A stretch of DNA of 57,111 nt from a virus, in the IMG/VR virus record IMGVR_UViG_3300037847_002035, positions 1-57,111 of that record; one strand, given 5' to 3'. Below, in pieces: positions 9,146 to 17,846 of this stretch. Position 1 is the stretch's first letter, and every line of letters begins with the position of its first letter. The position numbers and the translations under genes were made by a program. The notes under the pieces were generated by a model. The model was not told the DNA's origin, did not search any database, and worked only from the letters and a program-made list of their open reading frames with translations.

Positions 9146-10170
9146 TGTTTCTCTTTCGCTAGTTTCATCATTAGAGTTTTAGGTGCAGGACATACATCAT
9201 CCATCCAAGTTAACTGATGACAGTCAGAGTGGCAGTATAAAAACACTGGGCACTTGTAGCATCTCTCATCTCTTTCATGCATCTCACAAGAGATGATCTC
9301 CATTCGTTTAGGTAGAGTTCTCACTTCTTTTGCATTCATATCTATATGACCGTAGAAATCTACAGGTGCAGAGTTAGGGCATCCTGCCACTGTCCCATCT
9401 GCATTTATTGTGTGTATCTTTTGTTCACAATCTCTACAAAAGGTTCCGTTGAAGAACTGGTTTCTATCGTCAAACTTAGCATAGACTGAATCCAAGAAAC
9501 CATTTGCTACTGGATGGTTTTTGGTAGTCTCGTGCATTAACATCCACCAAGCATCTAGTTCTCTATTGTGAGGAAAGATGTCTGGGTTCAATGTGGCATT
9601 ACCGTTGTGAGTCAAACGTTCATAAGATATTTCGCTGACACCAAGTTCTTCCATGTAGTCTGCAATCTCTAATGGATGTTTACTGACAACATCTTTGGTA
9701 ACTGAAATAAAACACTTGACATCTAGTCCTTGTTGTACTAATGTGTATACATTGTTTTCCCACAATCGAAGTTGCCTATCATTAGCAAACCTGATATTAG
9801 AATCCCAACTAGTAGCAACATATCCACCAGAGATACAATTGTTGAAGAAGTCTAGGTGTTCTGCTTTTAGTTTGTACGTCAGGTTAGTGGTGATGCCGTG
9901 TGTACAGCGATCACCCCAATTGTCTTTTGTAATATCATAGAACTCCAATAGATCTTTCATTGGAGCAAGCATAGGTTCTCCTCCATGATACTCAAGATGT
10001 ATGAGATTATCCCCAGTGTCTAATTGATTACACCAGTTTGCAGTTTTCACAGGATCGAAGTAAATCTTCCTTCCGTTAGTTCCTGATGTAAAACAATGGG
10101 AGCAATTTAGATTGCAGGTCTCAGTGGTCTTTATGTATGCGATTAAGTGTTTCTGTGTCGCCAATGCCAT
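9136..10170 (-). CDS. Radical SAM/SPASM protein, anSME-like (array B)
   Basis: 344 residues and the clearest maturase-like member. CxxxCxxC at Cys19, Cys23, Cys26 (CNLNCSHCF), the SAM-binding motif YHGGEPML, a mid-protein FCRDC...NADGTVAGC segment typical of auxiliary cluster I in SPASM proteins, and a C-terminal C-x2-C-x5-C-x3-C-x9-C set. Enzymes with this plan modify peptides or proteins (anaerobic sulfatase-maturating enzymes, RiPP maturases). The ATG at 10170 lies 50 bases inside the cupin gene upstream. Confidence 0.9.
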   Translation of the reverse strand: MALATQKHLIAYIKTTETCNLNCSHCFTSGTNGRKIYFDPVKTANWCNQLDTGDNLIHLEYHGGEPMLAPMKDLLEFYDITKDNWGDRCTHGITTNLTYKLKAEHLDFFNNCISGGYVATSWDSNIRFANDRQLRLWENNVYTLVQQGLDVKCFISVTKDVVSKHPLEIADYMEELGVSEISYERLTHNGNATLNPDIFPHNRELDAWWMLMHETTKNHPVANGFLDSVYAKFDDRNQFFNGTFCRDCEQKIHTINADGTVAGCPNSAPVDFYGHIDMNAKEVRTLPKRMEIISCEMHERDERCYKCPVFLYCHSDCHQLTWMDDVCPAPKTLMMKLAKEKQWI

Positions 10171-10588
10171 GGGATGCGATTAATGCCTTTTCATAATTTA
10201 ATGCTTTGTGTTTAGTTCCTGCAGGGATCATTAGTTTATCCCCGACTGTTAATATTACTTCTAGACCGTCAACCTCTAGAGATTTAGATCCTGCTTTGAC
10301 TTCAATAATAACGTCTACTGGATCTGTGTGTTCATCAAAGGTAGGTCCGAACTTTGGGTTATAGAATAGATGAATTGTTCTATCGTCAAACTTCCAATGA
10401 CGTTCCATCTGTTCTACTTTTATTGTTACCTTCTCCTCTGCCAAATGCCTCGCCATTTGAGATTGATAATCCCAATAATGAAAGGTGTCTATTTGATCTT
10501 GCAACCCACCCTCTCGTATTATAGATACGTCATGTGATTTGAAGCATTTCTCAGATAGCAGGAAATCCTCGAAGTCTTTAAAGTTCAT
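10121..10588 (-). CDS. Cupin-domain protein heading the minus radical-SAM operon
   Basis: 155 residues. The second half reads as a small cupin barrel: HTDPVDVIIEVKAGS, then VGDKLMIPAGTKHKA with the conserved Pro-x-Gly and His of cupin motif 2. The N-terminal half contains DFEDFL and a run of charged residues of unknown role. It is the first gene of the minus-strand operon, 24 bases downstream of a TATAAATA late-type promoter, with an AAGGAAC ribosome site. It may be a metal-dependent small-molecule enzyme or a binding protein; its role beside the radical-SAM genes is unknown. Confidence 0.75.
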   Translation of the reverse strand: MNFKDFEDFLLSEKCFKSHDVSIIREGGLQDQIDTFHYWDYQSQMARHLAEEKVTIKVEQMERHWKFDDRTIHLFYNPKFGPTFDEHTDPVDVIIEVKAGSKSLEVDGLEVILTVGDKLMIPAGTKHKALNYEKALIASHGIGDTETLNRIHKDH

Positions 10589-10612
10589 TTACGTTCCTTA
10601 TATATAAAAGAG

Positions 10613-10620
10613 TATTTATA
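10613..10620 (-). promoter_or_regulatory. T4-type late promoter box for the cupin/radical-SAM operon
   Basis: Read on the minus strand this is TATAAATA, the exact core of T4 late promoters recognised by the gp55 sigma, and it lies 24 bases before the cupin start with a ribosome site between. A gp55 homologue is encoded at 13754, so late expression of the minus array is plausible. Confidence 0.55.
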
Positions 10621-10631
10621 ATGAGGTTACA

Positions 10632-11195
10632 ATGATATATCACAGATGGTCTACTCCTATTGAACATTCTTCTAATCATATAGGAATGAAACCAATACAA
10701 GATCACCTTCTCACTCACTATAATGTCCCAAATACTATTGGTGATAATTATAACATATTTGATGACGAAAGTAAACCCATAGAAGACTTAAAAGATATGG
10801 CATATGCCAACTTTAGAAACTTTGCTAACGTAAATTTTGGGGTAAACTTAGACGAATATCATAGCGTGTTAAAAGGGTGGTTGACACCGACAGAAGATCA
10901 TGCTATGGCAGAGCACAATCATATGGGTGCTTGGTTCTCTTCTGTATATTATATAATGGCAGAGGAAGAAGATCAAGGTGGGGAGATAATCTTTACAGAT
11001 CCCAGAACAAATGCAAACCGAGGATATGATCAGAAGTTTGCGAAGCACTTCAAAGAATTTGTTATCCAACCCAAGACAGGCGACTATGTGATATTTCCTT
11101 CGTTCCTCTATCACTGGGTAAACAAATTTACTTCTAGGTTCAGGATAGCAATACCAATCGACATCTACTTATTCGAAAAGACTAGACAATACTAG
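10632..11195 (+). CDS. Putative 2OG-Fe(II) oxygenase-like protein
   Basis: 187 residues. The C-terminal half has the double-stranded beta-helix pattern of phage 2-oxoglutarate/Fe(II) dioxygenases: AEHNHMGAWFSSVYYI with candidate metal-binding His, GGEIIFTDPR, then PKTGDYVIFPSFLYHWVNKF with the second His, and an Arg-containing RFRIAIPIDI strand that would bind 2-oxoglutarate. Such proteins are frequent in marine T4-like phages. It is divergent from the cupin gene and separated from it by about 40 bases containing the late box. The substrate is unknown. Confidence 0.75.
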   Translation: MIYHRWSTPIEHSSNHIGMKPIQDHLLTHYNVPNTIGDNYNIFDDESKPIEDLKDMAYANFRNFANVNFGVNLDEYHSVLKGWLTPTEDHAMAEHNHMGAWFSSVYYIMAEEEDQGGEIIFTDPRTNANRGYDQKFAKHFKEFVIQPKTGDYVIFPSFLYHWVNKFTSRFRIAIPIDIYLFEKTRQY

Positions 11196-11211
11196 GATAA
11201 TGTGATATAAT
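11183..11211 (+). promoter_or_regulatory. Sigma70-type promoter for uvsY, probably leaderless
   Basis: TAGACA at 11183-11188, 17-base spacer, TATAAT at 11206-11211. The uvsY ATG begins only 7 bases after the -10 box, so transcription would start at or next to the A of the start codon. No ribosome site precedes it. Confidence 0.6.
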
Positions 11212-11217
11212 ATATTC

Positions 11218-11664
11218 ATGATTGACCTAAAGCAAATACACGCAATGTGGGCAGAGGACTGCCAGATAAATCAAATGAAGTTAGCAGACGCATCGAGAGA
11301 TACTCCTGCACTACATGCGAAGTATCTGGAACTGCACTCTACATTTAAACTCATGTTGAAACGTGCAGAGTTTGCACAGAAGACTTTGCTAAAGGACAAA
11401 TGGTTATATTATAATGGTAAGATGTCTGAAGAAGAACTGACTGAAAAAGGATGGGAACCAGATCCGTTCAATGGGTTGAAAATACTCAAAGGGGAAATGG
11501 ATTACTATTACGATTCAGATCCAGAGATACAAAAGTCAGAAGAGAAGATACAGTACTACAAAACTGTTATCGATACTTTAACAGAGATAATAAATAATCT
11601 TAATTGGCGACACCAGACAATAGGTAATATAATCAAGTGGAAGCAATTCGAGTCAGGAAACTAA
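11218..11664 (+). CDS. uvsY: UvsY recombination mediator
   Basis: 148 residues, the usual length for UvsY of marine T4-like phages (T4 is 137). The internal DKWLYYNGKMSEEEL segment and its helical layout are characteristic of the family. UvsY loads the UvsX recombinase onto gp32-coated single-stranded DNA. It is followed, with a 28-base overlap, by uvsW, and begins 7 bases after a -10 box. Confidence 0.9.
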   Translation: MIDLKQIHAMWAEDCQINQMKLADASRDTPALHAKYLELHSTFKLMLKRAEFAQKTLLKDKWLYYNGKMSEEELTEKGWEPDPFNGLKILKGEMDYYYDSDPEIQKSEEKIQYYKTVIDTLTEIINNLNWRHQTIGNIIKWKQFESGN

Positions 11665-13127
11665 ATCATTCCGATCTCCAGATTGAATGTGATAATGGAA
11701 CAGCACAGGAACTAAACGAATACTTTTCGTTCTACGTACCTGGTTATAAGTTCATGCCAAGTTATCGCAATAAGATCTGGGATGGTAAGATACGTTTGTT
11801 TACTCTCAGAGAGAGAACATTACCTGTTGGATTGTACTACCACCTAAAAGAGTTTTCCGATAAGAGACAATATAATCTATTACCAGAGAAAAGTAAATAC
11901 GGAAAACCAGATGATCGTACTCACGTCAGACCTACAGAACTAAAAGAATTTTTAAATAATTTAAATTTACCATTCCCACTCAGAGAATATCAGTTCCATG
12001 CGGTGGGCGAAGCATTGGTTCGTAAACGAGCAATCTTATTATCACCGACAGGTTCTGGTAAGTCGTACATGATCTATGCACTTGCTAGGTTCTGGTATGC
12101 AATGCTAACAGACGGTAGATCGTTTCCAAAAGGTGGACGTGTTCTTGTGATTGTTCCTACTACTTCTTTGGTTGAGCAAATGCACAGTGACTTCATAAAC
12201 TATGGTATGCCCGAAGGGGGAATGCATAAGATCTACTCTGGTAAGGACAAAGCAGTAGATGCCGCAATCGTGATATCTACATGGCAATCAATATATAAGT
12301 TGCCGAAGGTTTGGTTTGAACAATTTGGTTGTGTCTTTGGGGATGAGGTGCATGGATTCAAGTCAAAGTCTCTGATGAGCATAATGAACAAATGTACAGA
12401 AGCAGAATATAGATTTGGAACGACAGGAACATTAGATGGGTCACAAACGCATGAGTTGGTTTTACAAGGTCTATTCGGGAAGATATATAAAGTCATCACT
12501 ACGAAGCAACTACAGGATAACGATACTCTTGCCGCGCTCACTATCAGGAGAGTCATTCTTTCATATAAACACGAGTTTCGGGAATCTAACAGGGAAAACA
12601 CCTACCAAGAAGAAATCGACTTTATCGTTGGTCACGAGAGACGGAATAAATTTATCAGAAACCTCGCGCTAGATCTCAAGGGGAATACTCTAGTGCTATT
12701 CAATTATGTAGACAAGCATGGGAAACCTTTGCATAATCTGATAAGAGATAAAGCAGAAGATCAGAAAGTATACTTTGTGTCTGGAGAAACTGCAACTTCA
12801 GATAGAGAAGCAATCCGTGGTATTGTTGAGAAGTCTGACGGTGCTATTGTTGTTGCGTCCCTAGGAACCTTTTCCACAGGTATAAATATTAGAAACTTAC
12901 ATAATATAATATTTGCCTCACCGTCCAAGTCTCAGATAAGAGTATTGCAATCAATAGGTAGAGGTCTAAGAAAAAGTGATGATGGAAGAGAAACCATGTT
13001 ATATGATATATCTGATGACCTAACTTGGAAGAAAAGAAAAAACTATTCTCTCTTACACTCAGAGGAGAGAGAAAGAATATACAAAAAAGAACAGTTCAAC
13101 TATAAAACGGCAGTGATCCCCTTATGA
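11637..13127 (+). CDS. uvsW: UvsW-type DNA/RNA helicase
   Basis: 496 residues, superfamily 2 helicase. The N-terminal substrate-recognition domain (NYEFF-like region up to about 100) is followed by Walker A PTGSGKS near residue 140, a DEVH box near 240, a TGT motif (GTTGTL), and a C-terminal QSIGRGLRKS motif VI. UvsW unwinds branched recombination intermediates and R-loops during late replication. Translation starts at a GTG at 11637 inside uvsY; the first residues match the expected N-terminus of the family, which supports this start. Confidence 0.92.
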   Translation: MEAIRVRKLNHSDLQIECDNGTAQELNEYFSFYVPGYKFMPSYRNKIWDGKIRLFTLRERTLPVGLYYHLKEFSDKRQYNLLPEKSKYGKPDDRTHVRPTELKEFLNNLNLPFPLREYQFHAVGEALVRKRAILLSPTGSGKSYMIYALARFWYAMLTDGRSFPKGGRVLVIVPTTSLVEQMHSDFINYGMPEGGMHKIYSGKDKAVDAAIVISTWQSIYKLPKVWFEQFGCVFGDEVHGFKSKSLMSIMNKCTEAEYRFGTTGTLDGSQTHELVLQGLFGKIYKVITTKQLQDNDTLAALTIRRVILSYKHEFRESNRENTYQEEIDFIVGHERRNKFIRNLALDLKGNTLVLFNYVDKHGKPLHNLIRDKAEDQKVYFVSGETATSDREAIRGIVEKSDGAIVVASLGTFSTGINIRNLHNIIFASPSKSQIRVLQSIGRGLRKSDDGRETMLYDISDDLTWKKRKNYSLLHSEERERIYKKEQFNYKTAVIPL

Positions 13128-13609
13128 ATATAAAACAATTTAAATTAGTAAATAATGAAGAGATAGTATGCGAGTTTGTCGATACAGTCGGCAAGGAAGG
13201 TGATATCATTTGTCGAAAGATGTTGAAGATATTTCACGCAGAAGATTACAACAATGGTATTAGATACTATTCGTTCAAACCAATGTTGTCATTCCAAGAC
13301 GATCTTAACACACTCAACGTATTGAACTGTGACCATATAGTTCTGGAGACAGAACCATCAAAGACATTGTTGTATCATTACACCAGTGCTCTTGAAGAAA
13401 TAGAAAGAGTCAAGAAGGTACGTGGAGAAAACAAAGATCTCAACATTGATGAGATCATGATGGACACTACCGACATGACAACAGAAGAAATCGCGGAGTA
13501 CCTACAAGAGAAATATGATATGGGAATGATCTCGGATCAAGAACTTTACTCTCTCGACTCTGCCGATAATAACGTGATTCACTTTAACCCAAAGGGGACT
13601 CTTCACTAG
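13124..13609 (+). CDS. Conserved T4-like phage protein, LSm-like N-terminus
   Basis: 161 residues. The start, with the pattern MNIKxFKLVNNEEIVCEF, resembles small phage proteins with an Sm-like beta fold, followed by an acidic C-terminal tail containing TTEEIAEYLQEKY. It overlaps uvsW by 4 bases (ATGA) and ends the operon. The Sm-like reading is a guess from the N-terminal pattern; the function is unknown. Confidence 0.6.
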   Translation: MNIKQFKLVNNEEIVCEFVDTVGKEGDIICRKMLKIFHAEDYNNGIRYYSFKPMLSFQDDLNTLNVLNCDHIVLETEPSKTLLYHYTSALEEIERVKKVRGENKDLNIDEIMMDTTDMTTEEIAEYLQEKYDMGMISDQELYSLDSADNNVIHFNPKGTLH

Positions 13610-13637
13610 TATCCCCCCACCTCAAAAGGGTCTTTTT
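13594..13637 (+). terminator. Possible terminator after the uvsY-uvsW operon
   Basis: A GGGGA...TCCCC pair spans the stop codon and a short ACC...GGT pair lies just before a run of six T at 13632-13637. Neither hairpin is strong, but the position between two operons and the T-run favour termination. Confidence 0.35.
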
Positions 13638-13702
13638 TATTATACACCTATTTTATGATTCTGTCAACCCCTATTTTTTTATTTAAAACAAAAAGATAGT
13701 AT

Positions 13703-13731
13703 TTTACATTCCCTTTGAATTTTGATATAAT
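13703..13731 (+). promoter_or_regulatory. Sigma70-type promoter for gp55 operon
   Basis: TTTACA at 13703-13708, exactly 17 bases, TATAAT at 13726-13731. It lies in the 144-base non-coding gap before the late sigma gene, and closely resembles the promoters before gp44, dam, pol and uvsX. Confidence 0.8.
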
Positions 13732-13753
13732 ATTGTTATGAAAGGATATTATT

Positions 13754-14350
13754 ATGCCACGAAAGAATAAGAAAAGCGCACATTATGTGAATAACGCAGA
13801 TTTCTCGAATGCAGTCGTGGAATACGTAAAGACAGTTAATGAAGCAAAGTCTTCAAACAAAACTATACCCAAAGTACCAGATTATATTGCTCAGTGTTTT
13901 CTTAGTATCGCTGAAGGTTTGTCTCACAAATCTAATTTTATTCGCTACACATACCGCGAAGAAATGGTCATGGATGCAGTTGAGAACTGTCTCAAGGCAA
14001 TAGAAAACTATAGCATAGAAGCGGCAACCAGAACAGGTAAACCAAATGCATTTGCATATTTTACTCAGATAACTTGGTACGCATTTTTACGTAGGATTGC
14101 AAAAGAGAAAAAACAGCAAGACATTAAACTAAAATATCTAACAAGATCAGGAATAGAACAATTCGTTGATGGCGATCTAAGCGATGATTACACTATGAAT
14201 GTTGTGGGGTCTTTTGTTGATACGCTCAGAGATCGTATAGATAAAGTGAGAGAATTTGACACAGAAGTCAAAACATATGCCAAAGAAGAGAAACTCAGAA
14301 AGAAACGTGCAGTGGTTGTAGATTCTGACTTGACGGAGTTTATGAAGTGA
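13754..14350 (+). CDS. 55: Late-transcription sigma factor gp55
   Basis: 198 residues. The central block from LSHKSNFIRYTYREEM through PNAFAYFTQITWYAFLRRIAKEKKQ is the family signature of T4 gp55 sigma factors (a sigma region 2 equivalent, with FAYFTQI and FLRRI). gp55 directs host RNA polymerase to TATAAATA late promoters, with the sliding clamp gp45 as coactivator. ATG at 13754 with an AAGGATAT site. It overlaps gp47 by GTGA. Confidence 0.93.
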   Translation: MPRKNKKSAHYVNNADFSNAVVEYVKTVNEAKSSNKTIPKVPDYIAQCFLSIAEGLSHKSNFIRYTYREEMVMDAVENCLKAIENYSIEAATRTGKPNAFAYFTQITWYAFLRRIAKEKKQQDIKLKYLTRSGIEQFVDGDLSDDYTMNVVGSFVDTLRDRIDKVREFDTEVKTYAKEEKLRKKRAVVVDSDLTEFMK

Positions 14351-15408
14351 AGGTAGCAGTATTAAATGACACACATTGCGGTATCCGAAATAGTTCTGAT
14401 ATCTTTCTTAATAATGCTTCTGATTTTTACAGTAAAGTTTTCTTTCCTTATTGTAAAGAGCATGATGTCAAACAAATTGTTCACCTTGGTGATTATTATG
14501 ATAATCGTAAGTTTATGAACTTCAAGGCACAGAACCACAGTCGTAAATCATTTCTAGATCCGATGCGTGAACTTGGTATGCGAATGGATATCATACCTGG
14601 TAATCACGACACCTACTACAAAAATACAAATGATTTAAATTCTCTGAAAGAACTTCTGGGTTACTACATGAACGAGATCCATATCATTATGGAACCCAAG
14701 GTTATGGAGTACGGTTCTTTGAAGATGGCAATGATCCCTTGGATCAACCAAGAGAACTATGACGATACAATGAAGTTCATCAAGAACTGTCAGGCAGATT
14801 GGTGTGGTGCACACTTAGAACTCGATGGGTTTGAAATGATGCGTGGTATCAAGAACGTGCATGGTATGGATCATAAGATCTTTAGTAAGTTCGAGAAAGT
14901 ACTGACTGGTCACTTTCACGTTGGTTCCCAGATGGACAACATTCACTACCTTGGTTCGCAGATGGAGTTCTTCTGGTCTGATGCTCATGACAAGAAGTAT
15001 TTCCACGTGATAGATACCGAGACCAGAGAAATAGAAAAGGTACATAATCCACACACTTTATTTCATAAAGTACTTTACAATGATGAGAAAATGGATTATA
15101 ATAACTATGACGTATCACAATGTGAACAGAAGTTTGTGAAGGTTGTGGTTGTCAATAAGAAGGATACATTTTTATTTGATAGGTTTATTGATCGTATTCA
15201 AAACGAGAACATACACGAACTAAAGATCGCAGAGAACTTTCAAGAGTTCACAGGTGAAAATGTACATGATGATAATATTGAGTTTGACGATACGCCAAAA
15301 CTTGTAGACTCCTACATCGATGGTGTTGACACAGATCTGGACAAGGACAAGATTAAGATTCAGATGCGAGAACTCATGACTGAAGCACAGGCACTGGAAA
15401 TTGCATGA
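14347..15408 (+). CDS. 47: gp47 recombination endonuclease (Mre11-like)
   Basis: 353 residues of the SbcD/Mre11 calcineurin-like phosphoesterase family. Metal-binding motifs are visible in order: NDTHCGI near residue 7, LGDYYDNR near 48, GNHDTYY near 80, and GHFHVGS near 188. With gp46 it resects DNA ends for recombination and helps degrade host DNA. GTG start at 14347 overlapping the gp55 stop; it overlaps gp46 by ATGA. Confidence 0.95.
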   Translation: MKVAVLNDTHCGIRNSSDIFLNNASDFYSKVFFPYCKEHDVKQIVHLGDYYDNRKFMNFKAQNHSRKSFLDPMRELGMRMDIIPGNHDTYYKNTNDLNSLKELLGYYMNEIHIIMEPKVMEYGSLKMAMIPWINQENYDDTMKFIKNCQADWCGAHLELDGFEMMRGIKNVHGMDHKIFSKFEKVLTGHFHVGSQMDNIHYLGSQMEFFWSDAHDKKYFHVIDTETREIEKVHNPHTLFHKVLYNDEKMDYNNYDVSQCEQKFVKVVVVNKKDTFLFDRFIDRIQNENIHELKIAENFQEFTGENVHDDNIEFDDTPKLVDSYIDGVDTDLDKDKIKIQMRELMTEAQALEIA

Positions 15409-17114
15409 TTAATTTTACAGAGGTAAACTGGAAGAACTTCCTATCCACTGGTGATAAGTGGACAGAGGTTCAGTTAGATAAGGCAAAGAGTACATTAGTT
15501 GTTGGGCATAATGGCGCAGGTAAGTCTACTATGCTTGATGCTATCTCTTTTGCTTTGTTCGGTAAACCTCATAGAAATATCACAAAGGCACAGTTGGTCA
15601 ATTCAATCAATGGCAAGGGCACACTGGTCATTGTAAAGTTTACAATAGGTGATAACAACTTTGTGGTAACACGTGGTATCAAACCAAATGTATTTGAGAT
15701 CCACAAGAATGGCGTGATGATTAACCAATCGTCTCATGCCAAAGAGTACCAGAAGATCCTCGAACAAAACATTCTTAAACTAAATCATAAGTCTTTCCAC
15801 CAAGTTGTAGTATTGGGTTCCTCCTCTTTTATTCCCTTTATGCAACTACAGAGTGGACACCGTAGGGATGTGATCGAGGATCTTTTGGATATCAATGTAT
15901 TCTCCAAGATGAATACACTACTAAAAGAAAAACAAAAGATACTATCAGATACACTGAAGGATCTAAACTATAAGATTGACATACAGACAAACAAGATCGA
16001 GACTCAAGAGAAGTACATTCGAGACATCAAGTCATTGACTGATGAGAATAAGAAAGAGTACGAGTCTCGCATTGCTGATGCACAATCCAACATAGAAGAT
16101 CTGCAGAAAATAAACTCTGAAGCAAGTGTTGATCTTGACTCTAAGATCGAGACTGCAGAGAATGCATTGAAGACACTCAATGATGAAAAGCAAGATCTAC
16201 TACTAAGAAGTCAGGATATCAAAACTCAGATGGGAGCAATCACGAAACGTGCTAAGTTCTATGATGAGAATGATACCTGCCCAGAATGCCAACAAACACT
16301 TGTCGATGATTTGCGTAAGAAGAATATAGACGAATGCAAACATGAAGCAAGAGGACTTGCATCTAGTAAGAAAGCAATTGGCGAAAGAGGTGTTGGAGTC
16401 GAAGCACAGATCAGTCTTGTCACCGAGGATCTAAAAGATCTAAGGTTGCAGGTCTCAGAGATTGCCAACAACAATAAAGAGATATCCTCACTCCAGAAAA
16501 CTATTGGTGAGTACCAGAGGTTTCTGGATAAGGAAGTAGTTGCGGATCTAACTGCCGCAACAAGCGATTGTGAATCAATGAAGCAGGAGAAGCAATCGTT
16601 CATGGAAGAGAAGTTCGAGATATCAGAACAGTACAACTACAATTCTGTTATGGGAGAAATGCTAAAAGATACTGGTATAAAAACAAAGATAATCAAACAG
16701 TATCTACCTGCAATCAACCAACTTACAAATAAGTATTTGCAGGTGCTCGACTTCTTTGTCCACTTTAATCTTGATGAGTCATTTGTAGAAACGATTAGAT
16801 CAAGACATAGGGATGCGTTTACTTACGACTCTTTCAGTGAAGGAGAGAAACAGCGTATCGACTTGGCACTTCTCTTTACTTGGAGACAGATTGCCAAGAT
16901 GAAGAACTCGGTTGCTACTAACTTACTAATCCTAGATGAGACGTTTGACTCATCACTGGATCATGAGGGTGTAGAGAACCTATTGAAGATATTGTACACT
17001 CTTGGTGAGGATACAAATGTATTTGTAATATCCCATAAGGGAGACATACTTGACGGTAAGTTCGAACAAAAGATTGAGTTTAGAAAAGAAAGAAACTTCA
17101 GTAAAATGTATTGA
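15405..17114 (+). CDS. 46: gp46 recombination endonuclease (Rad50/SbcC-like ATPase)
   Basis: 569 residues. Walker A GHNGAGKS is near residue 35, a coiled-coil region with a CPEC zinc-hook-like motif near 293 lies in the middle, and the C-terminal half has the signature SFSEGEKQRIDLAL near 485, Walker B LLILDETFDSSLD near 512, and a switch His in VISHKG. It partners gp47. The last bases of the gene contain the -35 box of the gp45 promoter. Confidence 0.95.
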   Translation: MINFTEVNWKNFLSTGDKWTEVQLDKAKSTLVVGHNGAGKSTMLDAISFALFGKPHRNITKAQLVNSINGKGTLVIVKFTIGDNNFVVTRGIKPNVFEIHKNGVMINQSSHAKEYQKILEQNILKLNHKSFHQVVVLGSSSFIPFMQLQSGHRRDVIEDLLDINVFSKMNTLLKEKQKILSDTLKDLNYKIDIQTNKIETQEKYIRDIKSLTDENKKEYESRIADAQSNIEDLQKINSEASVDLDSKIETAENALKTLNDEKQDLLLRSQDIKTQMGAITKRAKFYDENDTCPECQQTLVDDLRKKNIDECKHEARGLASSKKAIGERGVGVEAQISLVTEDLKDLRLQVSEIANNNKEISSLQKTIGEYQRFLDKEVVADLTAATSDCESMKQEKQSFMEEKFEISEQYNYNSVMGEMLKDTGIKTKIIKQYLPAINQLTNKYLQVLDFFVHFNLDESFVETIRSRHRDAFTYDSFSEGEKQRIDLALLFTWRQIAKMKNSVATNLLILDETFDSSLDHEGVENLLKILYTLGEDTNVFVISHKGDILDGKFEQKIEFRKERNFSKMY

Positions 17115-17139
17115 CACTCAGTCGAGTGTGTGGTATAAT
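17111..17139 (+). promoter_or_regulatory. Sigma70-type promoter for gp45
   Basis: TTGACA at 17111-17116 (overlapping the gp46 stop), 17-base spacer, TATAAT at 17134-17139. The spacer holds a perfect inverted repeat (see the entry at 17114). Confidence 0.8.
17114..17129 (+). promoter_or_regulatory. Operator-like inverted repeat between -35 and -10 of the gp45 promoter
   Basis: ACACTC, a four-base centre, then GAGTGT: 6-base perfect inverted repeat lying wholly between the promoter hexamers. No T-run follows, so a terminator is unlikely. A dimeric DNA-binding protein bound here would block RNA polymerase. Chance occurrence cannot be excluded. Confidence 0.4.
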
Positions 17140-17167
17140 TACTGGAGTTTAACCCACGGAGTATATT

Positions 17168-17845
17168 ATGGAACTACAGGAACAAACCTTAAATGTTCTC
17201 AAAAACTTTTCGGATATCAATCCGAATTTAATAATCAAAGAGGGTAATACAATTAGGACTATCAGTGAGGCAAAGAATGTCGTTGCCACTGCGATAGTTG
17301 ATAACGAGTTCCCTCAAACAATGGGCATCTATGACTTGAAAGAATTCATTGGTGTCTTGTCATTGGTTGACCAACCAAATCTAAAATTTGCTGAAGAATC
17401 AGTTACAGTTAGTGATCAGAGTGGTCGATCTAAAGTAAGGTATTTCTTCTCACCAGAAGAAACATTGACTACTCCAAAGAAAGATATTACCTTCCCAGAA
17501 GCAGACGTGTCGTTTACTCTTGAGTCAAACACACTGAACAGACTGCGAAGTGCGGCATCTACTTTGGGACACTCAGAGGTTTCAATCACACCTAGCGATG
17601 GTATGTTGACTCTCTCAGTCTTAGATGAAGGTAATGCTACATCTAATACATATTCAATAGATGTGCCTTACACAATTAAACCAGATCAAGACTTCAAGTT
17701 TGTTGTCAAGATCTCTAACTTAAAAATCCTACCTGGTAATTATGAAGTGAACTTATCATCCAAGATGATCTCTGAATTCAAGAATACAGATACAAATGTT
17801 CGCTACTTCATTGCCCTAGAGAAATCATCAAAATTTGGAGTATAA
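17168..17845 (+). CDS. 45: Sliding clamp gp45
   Basis: 225 residues, the length of T4 gp45 (228). It starts after an operon promoter, lies directly after gp46 and before the gp44/gp62 clamp loader, and has the two-domain clamp layout with LKEFIGVLSLVD in the first half. gp45 forms the trimeric ring that tethers DNA polymerase gp43 and activates late transcription with gp55. The ATG at 17168 is preceded by a CACGGAG site. Confidence 0.92.
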   Translation: MELQEQTLNVLKNFSDINPNLIIKEGNTIRTISEAKNVVATAIVDNEFPQTMGIYDLKEFIGVLSLVDQPNLKFAEESVTVSDQSGRSKVRYFFSPEETLTTPKKDITFPEADVSFTLESNTLNRLRSAASTLGHSEVSITPSDGMLTLSVLDEGNATSNTYSIDVPYTIKPDQDFKFVVKISNLKILPGNYEVNLSSKMISEFKNTDTNVRYFIALEKSSKFGV

Positions 17846-17846
17846 G

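Noticed and set aside
10121-10588. RiPP precursor peptide in the radical-SAM island
   Set aside because: I looked for short Cys-, Gly- or Asn-rich open frames with leader-like ends near the arrays and saw none convincing; the gaps are too short.
12233-12601. 122-codon minus-strand open frame
   Set aside because: Antisense to uvsW helicase motifs; no ribosome site and no family.
12884-12891. TATAAATA inside uvsW as a late promoter
   Set aside because: Within a coding gene with no nearby downstream start; such 8-mers occur by chance in AT-rich DNA. The same applies to 47572.
16259-16636. 125-codon minus-strand open frame
   Set aside because: Antisense to the coiled-coil region of gp46; typical shadow frame.
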